This document shows, piece by piece, positions 15,483-24,278 of a stretch of DNA of 64,000 nucleotides; position 1 is the first letter of the stretch; every line of letters begins with the position of its first letter. Under the pieces are notes generated by a model, which searched no databases, had not been told where the DNA came from, and saw only the letters and a list, made by a program, of their open reading frames with translations. Origin of the DNA: an uncultured Faecalibacterium sp. (GTDB lineage Bacteria; Bacillota; Clostridia; Oscillospirales; Ruminococcaceae); contig CAKSWG010000003.1 in assembly GCA_934511465.1 (NCBI GenBank), forward strand, positions 48,132-112,131, given 5' to 3'. Made by a program: the position numbers and the translations under genes.

Positions 15483-18289
15483 GACCGTTAAAACTCACCC
15501 TCTCGGCCTTTGGACCCTATGCGGGCGAGACCGTGCTGGAACTGGAAAAACTGGGCAAAGGGGGCCTGTACCTTGTCACCGGCGACACCGGCGCGGGCAA
15601 GACCACCCTGTTCGACGCCATTACATACGCCCTGTACGACCATTCCAGCGGCGGCGTGCGCGAGGGCGCCATGCTGCGCTGCAAGTATGCCGACCCCAAG
15701 ACCCCCACCTTTGTGGAGCTGGAATTTGAGGTGAACAGCGCCCGCTATACCGTGCGCCGCAACCCGGAATACACCCGTCCCAAGGTGCGCGGCGAGGGCT
15801 TTACCACCGAGAAGGCGGACGCCGCCCTCACCTACGCCGATGGCCGCCCGCCGGTGACAAAGGCCAAGGATGTCACCGCCGCCGTGCAGGACATCATCGG
15901 GTTGGACTACAGCCAGTTCTGCCAGATTGCCATGATCGCACAGGGGCAGTTCACCAAGCTGCTCAACGCTTCCACCGAGGAGCGCAGCCGCATCTTCCGC
16001 AAGCTGTTCCGCACCCAGCGCTACGCCCGCCTGCAAGAGCGTTTGCAGGCCGAAAGCGCCGCGCTCAGCCAGCAGCGCGCCACCCGGAACGCCCAGCTGG
16101 ACAGCCTGCTTTCCGGCGTGCAGTACGCCCCCGACGACCCGGAAGCCGCCGCCCTTGCCACCCTGAGCGCCCAGACCGAGCCGGACGCCGCACTCACCCT
16201 GCTGGAAGGGCTGCTGGCCCGCCAGCAGGCCGCGCAGGAAAGCACAGCTTCCGCCCTGAAGGACACCGAAGCGCAGCTGGGCACCGTGCAGCAGCAGCTT
16301 GGCGCAGCCCGGCAGGCCGCGCATCTGGCCGCACAGCTGGCCGCAAAACAGGCAGCCCTTGCCGCCGCTGTGCCCGCGCTGGAAACGGCCCGCGCCGAGA
16401 GCGCCCGTCATGCAGGCGACGCCGCACAGCTGGACCTGCTGGCCGGGCAGGCCACGCAGGCCAAAGCTGCCCTTGCCGCCTATGATGAGCTGGAACGGCT
16501 CTGCCGCCAGCAGAGCACTGCCCGGAACGCCGCGCAGCTGGCCCGGGCACAGGCCGCAAAAAAGCGCAGCCAGCTCAGCGCACTGGACGCAGCCCTTGCC
16601 GGTGCCGGTCAGGAATTGGAGGCGCTGGCGGATGCCCCCACCCGCCAACTGACGCTGGAAACGCAGGAAAAGGAGCTAGCCCAGCGCGGCGCAGCCCTTG
16701 CCACCCTGCACGAGCGGCTTGCCGCCTGCCAGCAGCAGGCCCAGAAGGCCCACCGCGCGCAGGAAGCCTACCGCACCGCCGCCGAAGCCAAGGCGCAGGC
16801 TCACGCCCGCAGGGATGCTCTGGACCGGGCATTTCTGGACGCGCAGGCCGGCCTGCTGGCGCAAAGCCTGACCGAAGGCGCGCCCTGCCCGGTGTGCGGC
16901 AGCACCCACCACCCGGCCAAGGCCCAGCTGCCCCGCACCGCCCCCACGCAGGCGCAGGTGGACGCCGCCAAACAGGAAGCGGACCGTGCCGACGCACTGG
17001 CCCAGACCGCCAGCACCGCTGCCCAGAGTGCCAACGCTGCCGCCGAGGAAGCCCGCCGCTCCCTGCGCCGGGACGCCGAAGCCCTGCTGCCCCAGCGGTT
17101 CTGCGCACCGGACGGCCCGGTGCAGCTGACCTTCGCCTTCATGACCACGGTGCTTGCGGAGGAGGCCGATGCCCTGCATACCGCGCAGGCCGAATGCGCC
17201 GCTGCCCTCCGGCAGGCCCGCGCCGACTGCGCCCGGCAGGCAAAGCTGGACGCGGACCGGCAGGCAAAGCAGCGCCAGCGCCCGGCACTGGAACAGGCCG
17301 CCGCCGAAGCAGACCGCGCCGCCGCCGCGCAAAGCGCCAGCGCTGCCGCGCTGGAACAGCAGGCAGCAGCGGCCCGGGCAGCCCTGCCCTACCCCCAGCG
17401 GGCCGAAGCGCAGGCTGCATTGGACGCACTGGAAGCGAAGCGCCGCACCTTACGCACCGGCATGGAGCGGGCGGACGCCGCCCTCAAACAGGCCGAGCAG
17501 GCCCACGCGGCTGCCAAAGCCGCCGTGGACGCCCTGCTGGCACAGCAGTCTGCCGCCCAAGCCTCCGCGCCCGAACCTCCGCTGGACCCGGACGCCTTGC
17601 AGGCGGAGCAAACCCGCCTTGCTGCCGCACGCACCGCCCTGCGGGAGCAGGCCCAGCAGCTGGCTGCACAGCTTTTGCCCAACCGCGCGGCGGTGGAAAA
17701 ATATCGCGCTGCCGCTGCCGCCCGCGCCCAGCTGGAGCAGCGCAGCCAATGGGTGAGCGCCCTTGCCGCCACGGCAGGCGGCACCTTGACCAGCAAGCAG
17801 AAGATCCGGCTGGAAGCCTATATCCAGATGAACTATCTGGACCGCATCCTGCGCCATGCCAACACCCGCCTGATGCAGATGACTGCCGGGCAGTACGAGC
17901 TGGAGCGCATCGGTGCCGAAAACCAGCGCAGCCAGTCCGGGCTGGACCTTGGCGTTATCGACCACTACAACGGCACCCGCCGCAGCGTCAAGACCCTTTC
18001 CGGCGGCGAGAGCTTCAAGGCATCGCTGGCGCTGGCACTGGGCCTTTCGGACGAGGTGCAGAGCGCGGCGGGTGGCATCCGGCTGGACACGCTGTTCCTC
18101 GACGAGGGCTTCGGCAGCTTGGACGATGAATCTTTGGAGCAGGCCATGCGGGTGCTGGCCGGCCTGACCGAGGGCGACCGGCTGGTGGGCATCATCTCCC
18201 ACGTAGGCGCTCTCAAGGACCGCATCGACCGGCAGGTGGTGGTGCGCAAGGCCCGCACCGGCGGTTCCACCGTGGAATTGATCGTGTAA
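15479..18289 (+). CDS. sbcC: Exonuclease SbcCD, ATPase subunit C
   Basis: 936-residue Rad50/SMC-type ATPase, partner of SbcD. Walker A GDTGAGKTTLF near residue 36; two long Ala/Gln-rich coiled-coil arms; zinc hook CPVCGSTHH near residue 468; ABC signature LSGGESFKASLALALGLSDEV near 840; Walker B LDTLFLDEGFGSLDD near 875. The arms are strikingly Ala/Gln-biased, in line with high GC. Complex formation is supported by the 4-base overlap with sbcD. Confidence 0.95.
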   Translation: MRPLKLTLSAFGPYAGETVLELEKLGKGGLYLVTGDTGAGKTTLFDAITYALYDHSSGGVREGAMLRCKYADPKTPTFVELEFEVNSARYTVRRNPEYTRPKVRGEGFTTEKADAALTYADGRPPVTKAKDVTAAVQDIIGLDYSQFCQIAMIAQGQFTKLLNASTEERSRIFRKLFRTQRYARLQERLQAESAALSQQRATRNAQLDSLLSGVQYAPDDPEAAALATLSAQTEPDAALTLLEGLLARQQAAQESTASALKDTEAQLGTVQQQLGAARQAAHLAAQLAAKQAALAAAVPALETARAESARHAGDAAQLDLLAGQATQAKAALAAYDELERLCRQQSTARNAAQLARAQAAKKRSQLSALDAALAGAGQELEALADAPTRQLTLETQEKELAQRGAALATLHERLAACQQQAQKAHRAQEAYRTAAEAKAQAHARRDALDRAFLDAQAGLLAQSLTEGAPCPVCGSTHHPAKAQLPRTAPTQAQVDAAKQEADRADALAQTASTAAQSANAAAEEARRSLRRDAEALLPQRFCAPDGPVQLTFAFMTTVLAEEADALHTAQAECAAALRQARADCARQAKLDADRQAKQRQRPALEQAAAEADRAAAAQSASAAALEQQAAAARAALPYPQRAEAQAALDALEAKRRTLRTGMERADAALKQAEQAHAAAKAAVDALLAQQSAAQASAPEPPLDPDALQAEQTRLAAARTALREQAQQLAAQLLPNRAAVEKYRAAAAARAQLEQRSQWVSALAATAGGTLTSKQKIRLEAYIQMNYLDRILRHANTRLMQMTAGQYELERIGAENQRSQSGLDLGVIDHYNGTRRSVKTLSGGESFKASLALALGLSDEVQSAAGGIRLDTLFLDEGFGSLDDESLEQAMRVLAGLTEGDRLVGIISHVGALKDRIDRQVVVRKARTGGSTVELIV

Positions 18290-18388
18290 CAAGGCAGGTT
18301 CTCTGGGACAGGAAAGCTCCCCGATGGCCTGCCCTGCCAAATAAATCTCCTTTTCGCTGGGCATCCTATGGGCGGAGGTGATTTTCCA

Positions 18389-18835
18389 ATGAGCTTGACA
18401 CCCTTTATCCGCCACGAGATGGAACATTTGCCCGGTGCTTCTTCTGCACCGGAAAACAGCTGCTCCCGCTGCAGCCCGCCGCTGGGCAAGGCGCCGGAAC
18501 CGCCGGGCAGCCCCGATATCCTGCTGCCCGGCGACCCCGCTGCCCCCGGCACACAGGTGCCGCCGCACATTGAAACGCCGGGCCGGACGCCCCACCCGGA
18601 CACCGGAAGCACCCCGCAGGGCGTCCCCACCACCGACGGCACCCCCGCCGCCTGCTACCAGAAAAATGCCAAAGCGTTTCTGGCCGGGGACGTGCAGACC
18701 AGCGTGATGGCCCACTATGCGCCGTGCCTGTTCAGCACCGGCCAGCACACCCACTCCTGCCATCCGGCCCCGGACGAGGACACCGCCGCCGTGCGGGAGC
18801 TTGTGGACTGGCGCGAGGAATCGCCCTACGGCTAA
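18389..18835 (+). CDS. Proline-rich hypothetical protein
   Basis: 148 residues, not recognised. Residues about 25-90 are Pro/Gly-rich and look disordered. The C-terminal half has Cys and His (CYQKNAKAFL, HYAPCLFSTGQHTHSCHP) and ends VDWREESPYG. No signal peptide or membrane segment. The start is supported by GGAGGTG 8 bases before ATG 18389. It follows sbcC by 99 bases and could be read through from it. Protein-like codon use but no family; function unknown. Confidence 0.55.
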   Translation: MSLTPFIRHEMEHLPGASSAPENSCSRCSPPLGKAPEPPGSPDILLPGDPAAPGTQVPPHIETPGRTPHPDTGSTPQGVPTTDGTPAACYQKNAKAFLAGDVQTSVMAHYAPCLFSTGQHTHSCHPAPDEDTAAVRELVDWREESPYG

Positions 18836-18865
18836 AAAATTTTCAAATTATTTTTGCTCTACCTG

Positions 18866-18894
18866 TTGAAATCTGCGTCCGCTTCCCTTATTAT
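18866..18894 (+). promoter_or_regulatory. Promoter of the PC4-like/HD operon
   Basis: TTGAAA (18866-18871), 17 bases, TATTAT (18889-18894), 34 bases before the start codon. The region is AT-rich. Confidence 0.7.
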
Positions 18895-18928
18895 GGTAGC
18901 AAACAAAGATAAAGGCAGGTTTTGCATC

Positions 18929-19150
18929 ATGGCAGAGATCAAATACGAAGTAGTCCAGCGCATTGCGGTGCTCTCGGAGCGTCCCCGCGGCTGGGAGCGT
19001 CAGCTGAACCTCATCAGCTGGAACGATGGCGAGCCCAAGTACGACATCCGCGACTGGTCCCCGGACGGCACCCGCATGGGCAAGGGCATCTCCCTGAGCC
19101 ACGACGAGCTGGCCATCCTCAAGGGCATTCTGGACGACATGGAGCTGTGA
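18929..19150 (+). CDS. YdbC/PC4-like single-strand DNA-binding protein
   Basis: 73 residues of the YdbC family, a bacterial relative of the eukaryotic coactivator PC4 that binds single-stranded DNA. Sequence: EIKYEVVQRIAVLSE, GWERQLNLISWNDGEPKYDIRDWSPDG, MGKGISLSHDELAILKGIL; the WN-x-x-x-PKYDIRDWSPD block is diagnostic. It is translationally close to the HD gene, whose ATG lies 2 bases after this stop. Probable role in DNA repair or transcription; not shown by sequence. Confidence 0.88.
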   Translation: MAEIKYEVVQRIAVLSERPRGWERQLNLISWNDGEPKYDIRDWSPDGTRMGKGISLSHDELAILKGILDDMEL

Positions 19151-19152
19151 GC

Positions 19153-19734
19153 ATGGGCGGCCGCGAAGAGTTTTTGCAGATCTGGCAGCAGCATGTCACA
19201 CGTCCCGGCAGCGAAAAGCTGCTGGACTGGCTGGACCATAAGACCGATTTCTTTACCGCACCGGCTTCCACCCGGTTCCACGGTGCGTGTGAGGGCGGTT
19301 TGTGCATGCACAGCCTGAACGTCTACCACGCACTGCACGACACCTTTTTTGCCGAGGGCGACAGTGAGGAGACCTTTGCCATCTGTGCGCTGCTGCACGA
19401 TCTGTGCAAGGCCAACTACTATAAGCCCGGCACCCGCAACGTGAAAAACGAAGCCACCGGCCAGTGGGAAAAGGTGCCCAGCTACAGCGTGGAGGATCTG
19501 TTCCCCTACGGCCACGGCGAAAAGAGCGTGTTCCTGATCGAGCGGTTCATGAAGCTGCGCGTTGAGGAGGCTGTTGCCATCCGCTGGCACATGGGCGGCT
19601 TTGACGATGCGGCCCGGGGCGGCTGCTTTGCCATCTCGGAAGCTTACGACAAGTATCCGCTGGCCGTCAAGCTGCACATCGCAGACCTTGAGGCCACCTA
19701 TCTGATGGAGCACCGCACCAGCGCCGTGCGCTGA
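19153..19734 (+). CDS. HD-domain phosphohydrolase
   Basis: 193-residue HD-superfamily protein. FHGACEGGLCMHSLNVYHAL gives the first His, ALLHDLCKANYY the HD pair, and IRWHMGG and LHIADLEATY the later metal ligands. The arrangement resembles the C-terminal nuclease half of YhaM-type exoribonucleases, but no OB-fold is present, so the substrate is unknown. The start is set by GGAG within the overlapping end of the PC4-like gene. The close pairing suggests work on nucleic acids together (inference). Confidence 0.8.
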   Translation: MGGREEFLQIWQQHVTRPGSEKLLDWLDHKTDFFTAPASTRFHGACEGGLCMHSLNVYHALHDTFFAEGDSEETFAICALLHDLCKANYYKPGTRNVKNEATGQWEKVPSYSVEDLFPYGHGEKSVFLIERFMKLRVEEAVAIRWHMGGFDDAARGGCFAISEAYDKYPLAVKLHIADLEATYLMEHRTSAVR

Positions 19735-19742
19735 AAACAACA

Positions 19743-19804
19743 AAAATGCCCGGACGGGTTTGCAGCCGGAAAAAAGCTGCAATGTTCCCCCGTCCGGGCA
19801 TTTT
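19743..19804. terminator. Bidirectional terminator, HD gene / REC-HD-GYP-GGDEF gene
   Basis: 16-bp perfect arms (19743-19758, 19789-19804) enclose a second small hairpin; T-runs on both strands. Confidence 0.85.
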
Positions 19805-19807
19805 GTT

Positions 19808-22180
19808 TTATTTTTTGCGGCTTGCCTTGTTGTGGTACATTTTGCCGTCGGCCTGCCGGATGGCTTCGTGCAGCGGATGCACCCCGTACACACCGCCCAC
19901 GCTGGCCGAAAGCTCCAGTTCCGGGCAGCCTTCCACCTTTGCACTGCCTGCGGCGTTCCGCACGCGCTCCAGCACGGCATCCAGCGCTTCGGGCTTTATC
20001 TGGGGCATCAGCAGCAAAAATTCATCGCCGCCGTAGCGCACCAGAATATCGCTCTGGCGCAGGTTCTTCTGGATGGCAACCGCCACGCTCTGCAAAGCCT
20101 TGTCCCCCACCAGATGGCCGAACCGGTCGTTGACCTCCTTAAAGTGGTCCACATCGATTATGGCCACGCCCTGCACCTGCTCGCTTTCGGCCAGAAAACG
20201 TTCAAAATACCGGCGGGAGTAGGCGCCCGTCAGGGAATCCACAAAGGCACCGCGGTCAAAGCTGGTGCCGCGGTCCAGCAGCATCCGGCGGCCACCCATA
20301 TCCAGCCAGCGGCCGTCCGAAAGCTTGGACACCATTTCCAGCACGCAGCCGTGTCCGCCCACTTCCACATACTTTGCCATGACAAAATAGGCCTGTTCGC
20401 CCTTGAACTCGATCTTGTTCAAAGAACCTTTGCGGGCAAGGGCCTTGCCGGAGATGCAGTTCTCGCACCGGCTGGATTTGTTCCACACCATGTTGCAGGT
20501 GCCGGGCAGCTCCTGCAACTGGCCGTCTGCACCAAGGCTCAGCACCTTGGCGTGCCCCGGGTCCACCAGCCGCACGATGTCAAAAATGCCTTTCAGCCGT
20601 TCCAGCAGCGCTTCCGGGCGCTCGCTGTTCACATCACCCAGCATCAGGTCCTGCTGCCCCTGCAAACGCTTGTGCTCGTCCGTGATCTGGCCGATCACGC
20701 TCACGCAGCGCCGCACACCGGTGTGACTCCACAGGGTGTGCATCACAAGGCGGTGCAGGCGGTATTCCTGATCCACCGCGATCAGCACCGGGAACACCGC
20801 ATCCGGGTCCTCGGGCGTGGCCGACGCAATGGCGTCCAGCAGACGGCGGCGGTCCTTGGCAGAAAGGAACTGCATACCCCGCCCGTCGCTGAACTCCTGC
20901 TTGCAGGTGCGGTTCAGCGGTTCTTCGTAGTGGTTCACCACGGTCACGCTGCCGCTGAGCACATCGTAATCGAACTGGATGCCGCCCTGCTGCCCGGCAT
21001 AAAACGCCGTGCACTCCCGCTCCATGTCCAGCAGGCGCTGGGCGCGGTCCTCCCGGGGCAGTGCCTCGCGGTGCAGGATCTCCTCCGAAAGGCGGCGCGT
21101 CTCGTGGCGGAACCTGCGGTCATATTCCGAGCGCCGCAGCTCAATGCTCAGCTGCTCCGACGATTCTTGCAGGCATTCCAGCAGCAGCGGGTTGAAGGTG
21201 CCGCACTCGCCATGCAGGATCATGTTAATGGCCGTCTCGTGGGAGTAAGCGTGCTTGTAGCAGCGCTCGCTGGTCAATGCATCGTATACGTCGGCCAGCG
21301 CCACCACCTGCGCTTCAATGGGGATCTCATCGCCCCGCAGCCGGTCCGGGTATCCGCTGCCGTCCCACCGTTCATGGTGCCAGCGGCAGATGGCGTGGGC
21401 CACCTTCAGCAGCGGCTCATTGGCCCCGCCGATGCTGGCGCTCAGGTCCTTCAGGATTTTTGCGCCCTCGGTGGTGTGGGTCTTGATGACGGCAAACTCT
21501 TCTTCGGTCAGGCGGCCGGGCTTGTTCAGGATCTCGTCCGGGATCACGATCTTGCCGATGTCGTGCAGCGCCGACGCTGTGCTGATGAGCGAGATGTCGC
21601 TCTCGTCCAGCTGGTAGCGGTCGGTCTTTTGCACCAGCTCATGCAAAAGCAGGTCGGTCAGGGTGCGGATGTGCAGCACATGCTGACCGCTCTCGCTGTT
21701 GCGGAACTCTACCACATGGCTCAGGATGCTGATCATCAGCACGCTGTTGTGCTCTTTTTCGTACACCTGATCGGTCACAAGGCGGGTGAGCCGCTTCTGC
21801 TTTGCGTAAAGCATGAGCACGTTCTGCACCCGGCGCAGCACCATCACCCGCTCAAACGGGCGGCGGATGTAATCGGCCACGCCCAGATCGTAAGCACGCT
21901 CAATGTTCTCGGTGTCTTCGGCGGCGCTGATCACAATCACCGGGATCTCTTCCTGCCATGCATGGCACTGCATCACCCGCAGCACGTCAAAGCCATCCAT
22001 TTCCGGCATGATCAGGTCCAGCAGCACCAGCGCGATATCGGTGCGCCTGCGCAGGATCTCAATGGCGCGCACACCGTTTTCCGCTTCCAGATATTCGTAG
22101 CCCTCACCCAATATCTCTTTGAGCAGGGCGCGGTTGATCTCGGCATCGTCCACAATGAGTATCTTCTGTTTTGGTTTCAT
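19808..22180 (-). CDS. Response regulator with HD-GYP and GGDEF domains
   Basis: 790 residues in three modules. Residues 1-125 are a receiver (ILIVDDAEINR, phospho-Asp in LVLLDLIMPEMDGF, and RPFE, with Arg where the receiver Lys is usual). Residues about 150-345 are an HD-GYP phosphodiesterase (HDIGKIVIPDEILNKPG, HHERWDGSGYPDRLRGD). A PAS-like linker follows. Residues about 630-790 are a diguanylate cyclase with intact YGGDEFLLL. Both making and breaking cyclic-di-GMP is possible, gated by phosphorylation. No cognate histidine kinase is adjacent. ATG 22180 is chosen because AAGGAG lies 9-10 bases upstream. Confidence 0.92.
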   Translation of the reverse strand: MKPKQKILIVDDAEINRALLKEILGEGYEYLEAENGVRAIEILRRRTDIALVLLDLIMPEMDGFDVLRVMQCHAWQEEIPVIVISAAEDTENIERAYDLGVADYIRRPFERVMVLRRVQNVLMLYAKQKRLTRLVTDQVYEKEHNSVLMISILSHVVEFRNSESGQHVLHIRTLTDLLLHELVQKTDRYQLDESDISLISTASALHDIGKIVIPDEILNKPGRLTEEEFAVIKTHTTEGAKILKDLSASIGGANEPLLKVAHAICRWHHERWDGSGYPDRLRGDEIPIEAQVVALADVYDALTSERCYKHAYSHETAINMILHGECGTFNPLLLECLQESSEQLSIELRRSEYDRRFRHETRRLSEEILHREALPREDRAQRLLDMERECTAFYAGQQGGIQFDYDVLSGSVTVVNHYEEPLNRTCKQEFSDGRGMQFLSAKDRRRLLDAIASATPEDPDAVFPVLIAVDQEYRLHRLVMHTLWSHTGVRRCVSVIGQITDEHKRLQGQQDLMLGDVNSERPEALLERLKGIFDIVRLVDPGHAKVLSLGADGQLQELPGTCNMVWNKSSRCENCISGKALARKGSLNKIEFKGEQAYFVMAKYVEVGGHGCVLEMVSKLSDGRWLDMGGRRMLLDRGTSFDRGAFVDSLTGAYSRRYFERFLAESEQVQGVAIIDVDHFKEVNDRFGHLVGDKALQSVAVAIQKNLRQSDILVRYGGDEFLLLMPQIKPEALDAVLERVRNAAGSAKVEGCPELELSASVGGVYGVHPLHEAIRQADGKMYHNKASRKK

Positions 22181-22208
22181 CGCTGTCCGCTCCTTACCCC
22201 ATAACAAC

Positions 22209-22250
22209 AAAAAGCCGCTGCATCAGCTTTGCGCCACAGCAGCAGCTTTT
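22209..22250 (-). terminator. Terminator between the coiled-coil gene and the response regulator gene
   Basis: AAAGCCGCTGC (22211-22221) pairs with GCAGCAGCTTT (22239-22249), one G-U on the minus strand, followed by TTGTTGTT. Confidence 0.7.
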
Positions 22251-22299
22251 ATGATGATCTGAATTCAGATGGCCTTTATAAGTAACATACCAGCCTGTG

Positions 22300-22821
22300 T
22301 CACGCACCCATCATATCGTCAAACCAGTTCATCAGCTCTACCGAGAGATGCTCCAGTCTGGTTTTCGGCTGCCATTCCGGCTGTGCCGGAGGCTGCGGTG
22401 CGCAGGCGGGTGCTGCCTGCGGCTGTGCCTGTTCCGGCAAAGGCTGCGCCTCGCTTTCCGGTTCTGGTGCCTGCGGCTGTGGCTGCGGCTGTGGCTGCGG
22501 CGGTCCCTGCGGGTCCCCGCTTTGCGTCCCGCTGCCAAGCGCCGCTTGCAGCTGCTCTGCGGTGCGCGCGGCCTGCTCCTGCGCCTCGGCACAGGCTGCC
22601 TCCAGCTCTGCATTCTCCTGCCGCAGCGCCGCCATCTGCCGTTCACAGGCAAAAAGCCTTGTCTGATAGCGGCGTATCTCCGCATGGGCAGCAGCCAGCC
22701 TGCGGTTCAGCTGTTCCAGCTGGGCACACACAGCCTTGGGCGTCTCGGCGGGGGCCACCGGTGCAGAGGGCATGGCGCAGCGCTGCCGTGAAGCACTGCT
22801 CTGCTGCCTGCCTTGTGCCAT
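22300..22821 (-). CDS. Coiled-coil protein with Pro/Gln repeats
   Basis: 173 residues, no family recognised. Residues about 30-95 form a predicted coiled coil (LEQLNRRLAAAHAEIRRYQTRL, MAALRQENAELEAA). A PQPQPQPQPQ run and Pro/Glu/Gln-rich spacer follow, and the end is LSVELMNWFDDMMGA, which could be a short binding motif. It lies 134 bases downstream of ftsZ on the same strand. A division accessory role is conceivable but unproven. ATG 22821 has GGAGGGG 6 bases upstream; an in-frame extension of 24 residues is less likely. Confidence 0.6.
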   Translation of the reverse strand: MAQGRQQSSASRQRCAMPSAPVAPAETPKAVCAQLEQLNRRLAAAHAEIRRYQTRLFACERQMAALRQENAELEAACAEAQEQAARTAEQLQAALGSGTQSGDPQGPPQPQPQPQPQAPEPESEAQPLPEQAQPQAAPACAPQPPAQPEWQPKTRLEHLSVELMNWFDDMMGA

Positions 22822-22955
22822 GATGCCCCTCCGATCCATCCGATATGCTCCTGTCGGGCGGCTGGCGGCAGTGCGGGTCATTTCTGCCTGCATCCTGCTG
22901 TTCCGCCTCCCTCATGACATTTCCAGAAATCTCAGAAAAACTTCGGTCGTTTGTG

Positions 22956-24125
22956 TTATCTGCGCTTGTTCAGCATGGCCATCAGCTGGTCGTAATAGCC
23001 ATTGTCGCTGTTGTCCTCTTCCACAGGCTTTGCGGCGGAAGCAGACGGTGCGGCGCCGGTGTCTGCGGGTGCCGGGCCTGCGTTCTCGCTGCTGAACACG
23101 GCAGAAGTGGCAGACTGTGCACTGCCCATGGCGTTGCTGATGCTGTTGCGCAGGTCGCTGGCGCTCTTGTTGTCAAAACCGGTGGCAACAACGGTCACGC
23201 GCATCTCGTCCGAGAGGTTCTCGTCGAACGCGGTGCCCCAGATGATGTTGGCATCCGGATGTGCGCTCTGGGTAATGAGACCGGCTGCGGTCTCCACATC
23301 CTCAAGGCCGATGTCCGGGCTGGAAGTGATGTTGATGATCACGCCGTGTGCACCGGCAATGCTGGTCTCCAGCAGCGGAGAGGAAATGGCAGCCTTGGCG
23401 GCGTTCTCGGCCTTGCCTGCGCCCTTTGCGCTGCCCACGCCCATGTGTGCATAACCGGCATCCTTCATGATGGAGCGCACATCGGCAAAGTCCAAGTTGA
23501 TGAAGGCGGGCACATTGATCAGCGCGGAGATGGACTCAACGCCCTGACGCAGCACGTTATCGGCGGCTTGGAACGCATTCATCAGGGTGATCTTTTCCTG
23601 ACTGATCATCTTCAGGCGCTCGTTGGGGATCACGATCAAGCTGTCCACATGCATCAGCAGGTTTGCGATGCCCTGCTCGGCAAGGCCCATTTTACGCTTG
23701 CCCTCAAACGAGAAGGGCTTGGTGACGATGCCCACGGTCAGGATGCCAAGGTCATGGGCCACCTCGGCCACAACGGGCGCTGCACCCGTGCCGGTGCCGC
23801 CGCCCATACCGGCGGTGATGAACACCATCTGGGAGCCCTTGAGGGCGTTTGCGATCTCATCCTTGCTTTCTTCAGCGGCGCGCTGGCCGATCTCCGGGTC
23901 TGCACCGGCACCGCGGCCCTTGGTGAGCTTGGAGCCCAGCTGCACCTTGGTAGCAGCATGGTTCTTTGCCAGAGCCTGCTGGTCGGTGTTCATTGCGATA
24001 AATTCGACGCCTTGCAGGCCGTCGCTCACCATGCGGTTCACAGCGTTGCCGCCGCCGCCGCCCACGCCGATCACCTTGATCGTGGTAACGTTTTCGTCCA
24101 TTTCTTCATCGAGCATGAGTGCCAT
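22956..24125 (-). CDS. ftsZ: Cell division protein FtsZ
   Basis: 389-residue bacterial tubulin that forms the division ring. GTPase core: IKVIGVGGGGGNAVNRM near residue 17, the tubulin signature GGGTGTGAAP near 105, and the T7-loop region INLDFADVRSIM. A variable Ala/Pro-rich linker precedes the C-terminal tail, which ends NGYYDQLMAMLNKRR and is unlike the usual D-x-PxFL tail. ATG 24125 is chosen because GGAGG lies 8 bases upstream; ATG 24140 overlaps that site. It follows murA after 153 bases with its own promoter. Confidence 0.97.
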   Translation of the reverse strand: MALMLDEEMDENVTTIKVIGVGGGGGNAVNRMVSDGLQGVEFIAMNTDQQALAKNHAATKVQLGSKLTKGRGAGADPEIGQRAAEESKDEIANALKGSQMVFITAGMGGGTGTGAAPVVAEVAHDLGILTVGIVTKPFSFEGKRKMGLAEQGIANLLMHVDSLIVIPNERLKMISQEKITLMNAFQAADNVLRQGVESISALINVPAFINLDFADVRSIMKDAGYAHMGVGSAKGAGKAENAAKAAISSPLLETSIAGAHGVIINITSSPDIGLEDVETAAGLITQSAHPDANIIWGTAFDENLSDEMRVTVVATGFDNKSASDLRNSISNAMGSAQSATSAVFSSENAGPAPADTGAAPSASAAKPVEEDNSDNGYYDQLMAMLNKRR

Positions 24126-24203
24126 AACTTTGTCCTCCATCGGATTTTATCGTAGAACTGCGCCATACGCACAGAAATTATCAAACTACACTTATATAAC
24201 TGT

Positions 24204-24232
24204 ATCGTATCATCTTTTGGCCCTGAATGCAA
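24204..24232 (-). promoter_or_regulatory. Promoter of ftsZ
   Basis: Minus strand TTGCAT (24232-24227), 17 bases, TACGAT (24209-24204), about 80 bases before the ftsZ start. Confidence 0.6.
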
Positions 24233-24278
24233 GATAAATTTGTGTTTTTGCAGGTGTTTTTTTCGCTGCGGCATCCGC

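Noticed and set aside
19760..22204. 814-codon open frame on the + strand opposite the REC-HD-GYP-GGDEF gene
   Set aside because: His/Gln/Ala-rich shadow with no motifs; the minus strand has three intact domains.
22466..22500. Tandem GGCTGT/GGCTGC repeats as a regulatory repeat
   Set aside because: They encode the PQPQPQPQPQ run of the coiled-coil protein and need no other explanation.
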